Origin: Deuterostichococcus epilithicus
Taxonomy: Eukaryota; Chlorophyta; Trebouxiophyceae; Prasiolales; Stichococcaceae
DNA length: 64,000 nucleotides
Reading direction: 5' to 3'
Assembly: GCA_033439295.1 (NCBI GenBank)
Contig: JAVTLE010000004.1
Coordinates: 1,736,012-1,800,011, forward strand
The notes beneath the pieces were generated by a model. It did no database searches, was not told where the DNA came from, and was given only the letters and a program-made list of their open reading frames with translations. Each line of letters starts with the position of its first letter. The stretch's first letter is position 1. Shown here piece after piece: positions 63,301-64,000 of the stretch. The position numbers and the translations under genes are program-made.

Positions 63301-63635
63301 CGCCCGCTTCCAGCAATGCAGATGCGCGGCCTCGATTTCCGGCAGTGCTTCCGGCAATGCAGATGGACAGGTTGAGTTTCAGCAGTGCAGACGGACAGCG
63401 TGTGCCGACAGGGGCAGCGGCAGGCACCTGGGGCACCGCAAGACCCCTGAACTTTGAATCCACACCTTCTTGCGGCGGCCACCGACTGGCACGGCGGACG
63501 TGCCCTTTCCAGGCGCGGCGGCGGGCGCTGCGCCGCCGGCGCCGCCCGCAGCTGCGGGGGCGCCTCCGTTGGTCGGGTACGCCGACTCGACGCTGTAGTC
63601 CGAGTACAGCAGCTCGCCCCAGCTGTCGTGCACAC
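57307..63635 (-). CDS. Trp/Gly/Gln-rich protein with UIM-like helix and CCHC zinc knuckle (5' end outside window)
   Basis: Fourteen exons join in phase, about 645 residues: 63635-63466, 63178-63086, 62362-62249, 61971-61820, 61550-61415, 61040-60891, 60423-60300, 59987-59857, 59451-59305, 58922-58863, 58660-58343, 58125-57955, 57688-57618, 57406-57307. Order: DSWGELLYSDY start segment, charged coiled helix (AEKEKDKAIQAALAAA), a basic Pro/Arg stretch, a helix with the ubiquitin-interacting pattern LSLALEASMHE, one CCHC knuckle (CYQCGQAGHIARDC), then a long disordered half with some 17 Trp in small/acidic contexts (NGWDD, SWGEA, DPWTPEW, DGWQIP, GGWDS, AGWGAAE) and polyGln. It ends with SAFEHLFPQAAS. 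Not recognised as a named family. A knuckle suggests single-stranded nucleic-acid binding and spaced W motifs recall GW/WG Argonaute-binding proteins; both are inference. The intron after 57955 must use a GC donor (CAG/GCATGA), otherwise the protein stops at TGA two codons later. Confidence 0.72.
58424..58560 (-). repeat. Poly-Gln coding (CAG/CTG)n tracts
   Basis: Several CTG runs on the plus strand encode poly-Gln on the minus strand in the exon 58660-58343 of the W-rich zinc-knuckle gene. Confidence 0.9.
62440..62810 (-). repeat. Dispersed decayed copies of an exon edge inside an intron
   Basis: The acceptor and start of the exon at 62362 (on the plus strand GATCGCCTTGTCCTTCTCC) recur in weakened form near 62468-62501, 62535-62585 and 62765-62808, all inside the intron immediately upstream in transcript order. 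Confidence 0.7.
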
Positions 63636-64000
63636 CTGCAGGTCACAGATTACGACGTCAAGAGAGACGGGCTGAGCGGCAAAGCAGGCAGAGCTGCAAG
63701 TACTGGGCCTGCCATCTGCTTCGAGGTGCAATCAGACCGAAGCGACACCAGCAACTGCACGGCTACTCAGGGGGCATAGGCGCGGCAGCGGCAGCAGGAG
63801 ACACGTCCAGTGACGGTCGGCGGCCTGCCGCCGCTTGTGCAAGCCGTCCCTTGCGAATCGTGGCCCAGTGCTGCACGTCATCTGTACCACAACAGCGCCA
63901 GCGCCGCACCGACAAATGAGTGTACCCAAATTGCACCGGACTCAAGGCCAGACAAGGCAATTGCGCGCACGTTGACGTGGCGTTTCGATATACAACATAC

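Overview
The window looks like nuclear DNA of a green alga, most likely a core chlorophyte or trebouxiophyte. It is GC-rich and its genes are cut into many short exons (up to 27) by introns of about 100-600 bases. The recognisable proteins have plant-type relatives (DEG9, plant-type dolichol kinase, VASt-domain protein). Degenerate plant-type telomere motifs (TTTAGGG-like) sit in many introns. Single Ns in low-complexity coding DNA show it is a draft assembly. No bacterial, viral, organellar, rRNA, tRNA or CRISPR feature was recognised. All exon maps were built by eye from splice consensus, reading phase and family resemblance, and for the two large transporters from exon-by-exon comparison of the paralogs.

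Layout. 1-13.0 kb (+) and 29.7-18.7 kb (-) hold two convergent paralogs of a very large FUSC/aromatic-acid-exporter-like membrane protein with matching exon structure. Between their 3' ends lies a minus-strand gene for a helical-repeat protein (13.6-16.7 kb) whose frame is broken several times, plus unresolved ORFs to 18.5 kb. 30.7-32.8 kb (-) encodes a VASt-domain (sterol-transfer type) membrane protein. It shares a 273-base divergent promoter region with a DEG9 protease gene (33.1-40.3 kb, +). 41.1-42.2 kb (-) is a single-exon mTERF-like gene. 43.4-44.3 kb holds a roughly 450-475-base tandem repeat, followed by a tiny two-exon gene (44.5-45.1 kb, +). 45.5-49.4 kb (-) is a complete dolichol kinase. 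50.5-55.6 kb (+) encodes a putative plastid SRPBCC (polyketide-cyclase-like) protein ending in a coiled coil and an AT-hook. 57.3-63.6 kb (-, 5' end outside the window) encodes a Trp/Gly/Gln-rich protein with a UIM-like helix and a CCHC zinc knuckle.

The genes do not form a pathway: they are membrane transport, lipid/sterol transfer, protein quality control, dolichol phosphorylation and probable organelle functions side by side. What links them is intron biology. GC-AG introns are frequent (11 of about 99 modelled), telomere-like motifs lie close to splice sites, and introns of at least three genes contain decayed duplicates of the neighbouring exon edge. The most interesting unknown protein is the W-rich zinc-knuckle protein at the right end, which resembles GW/WG 'Argonaute-hook' platforms.
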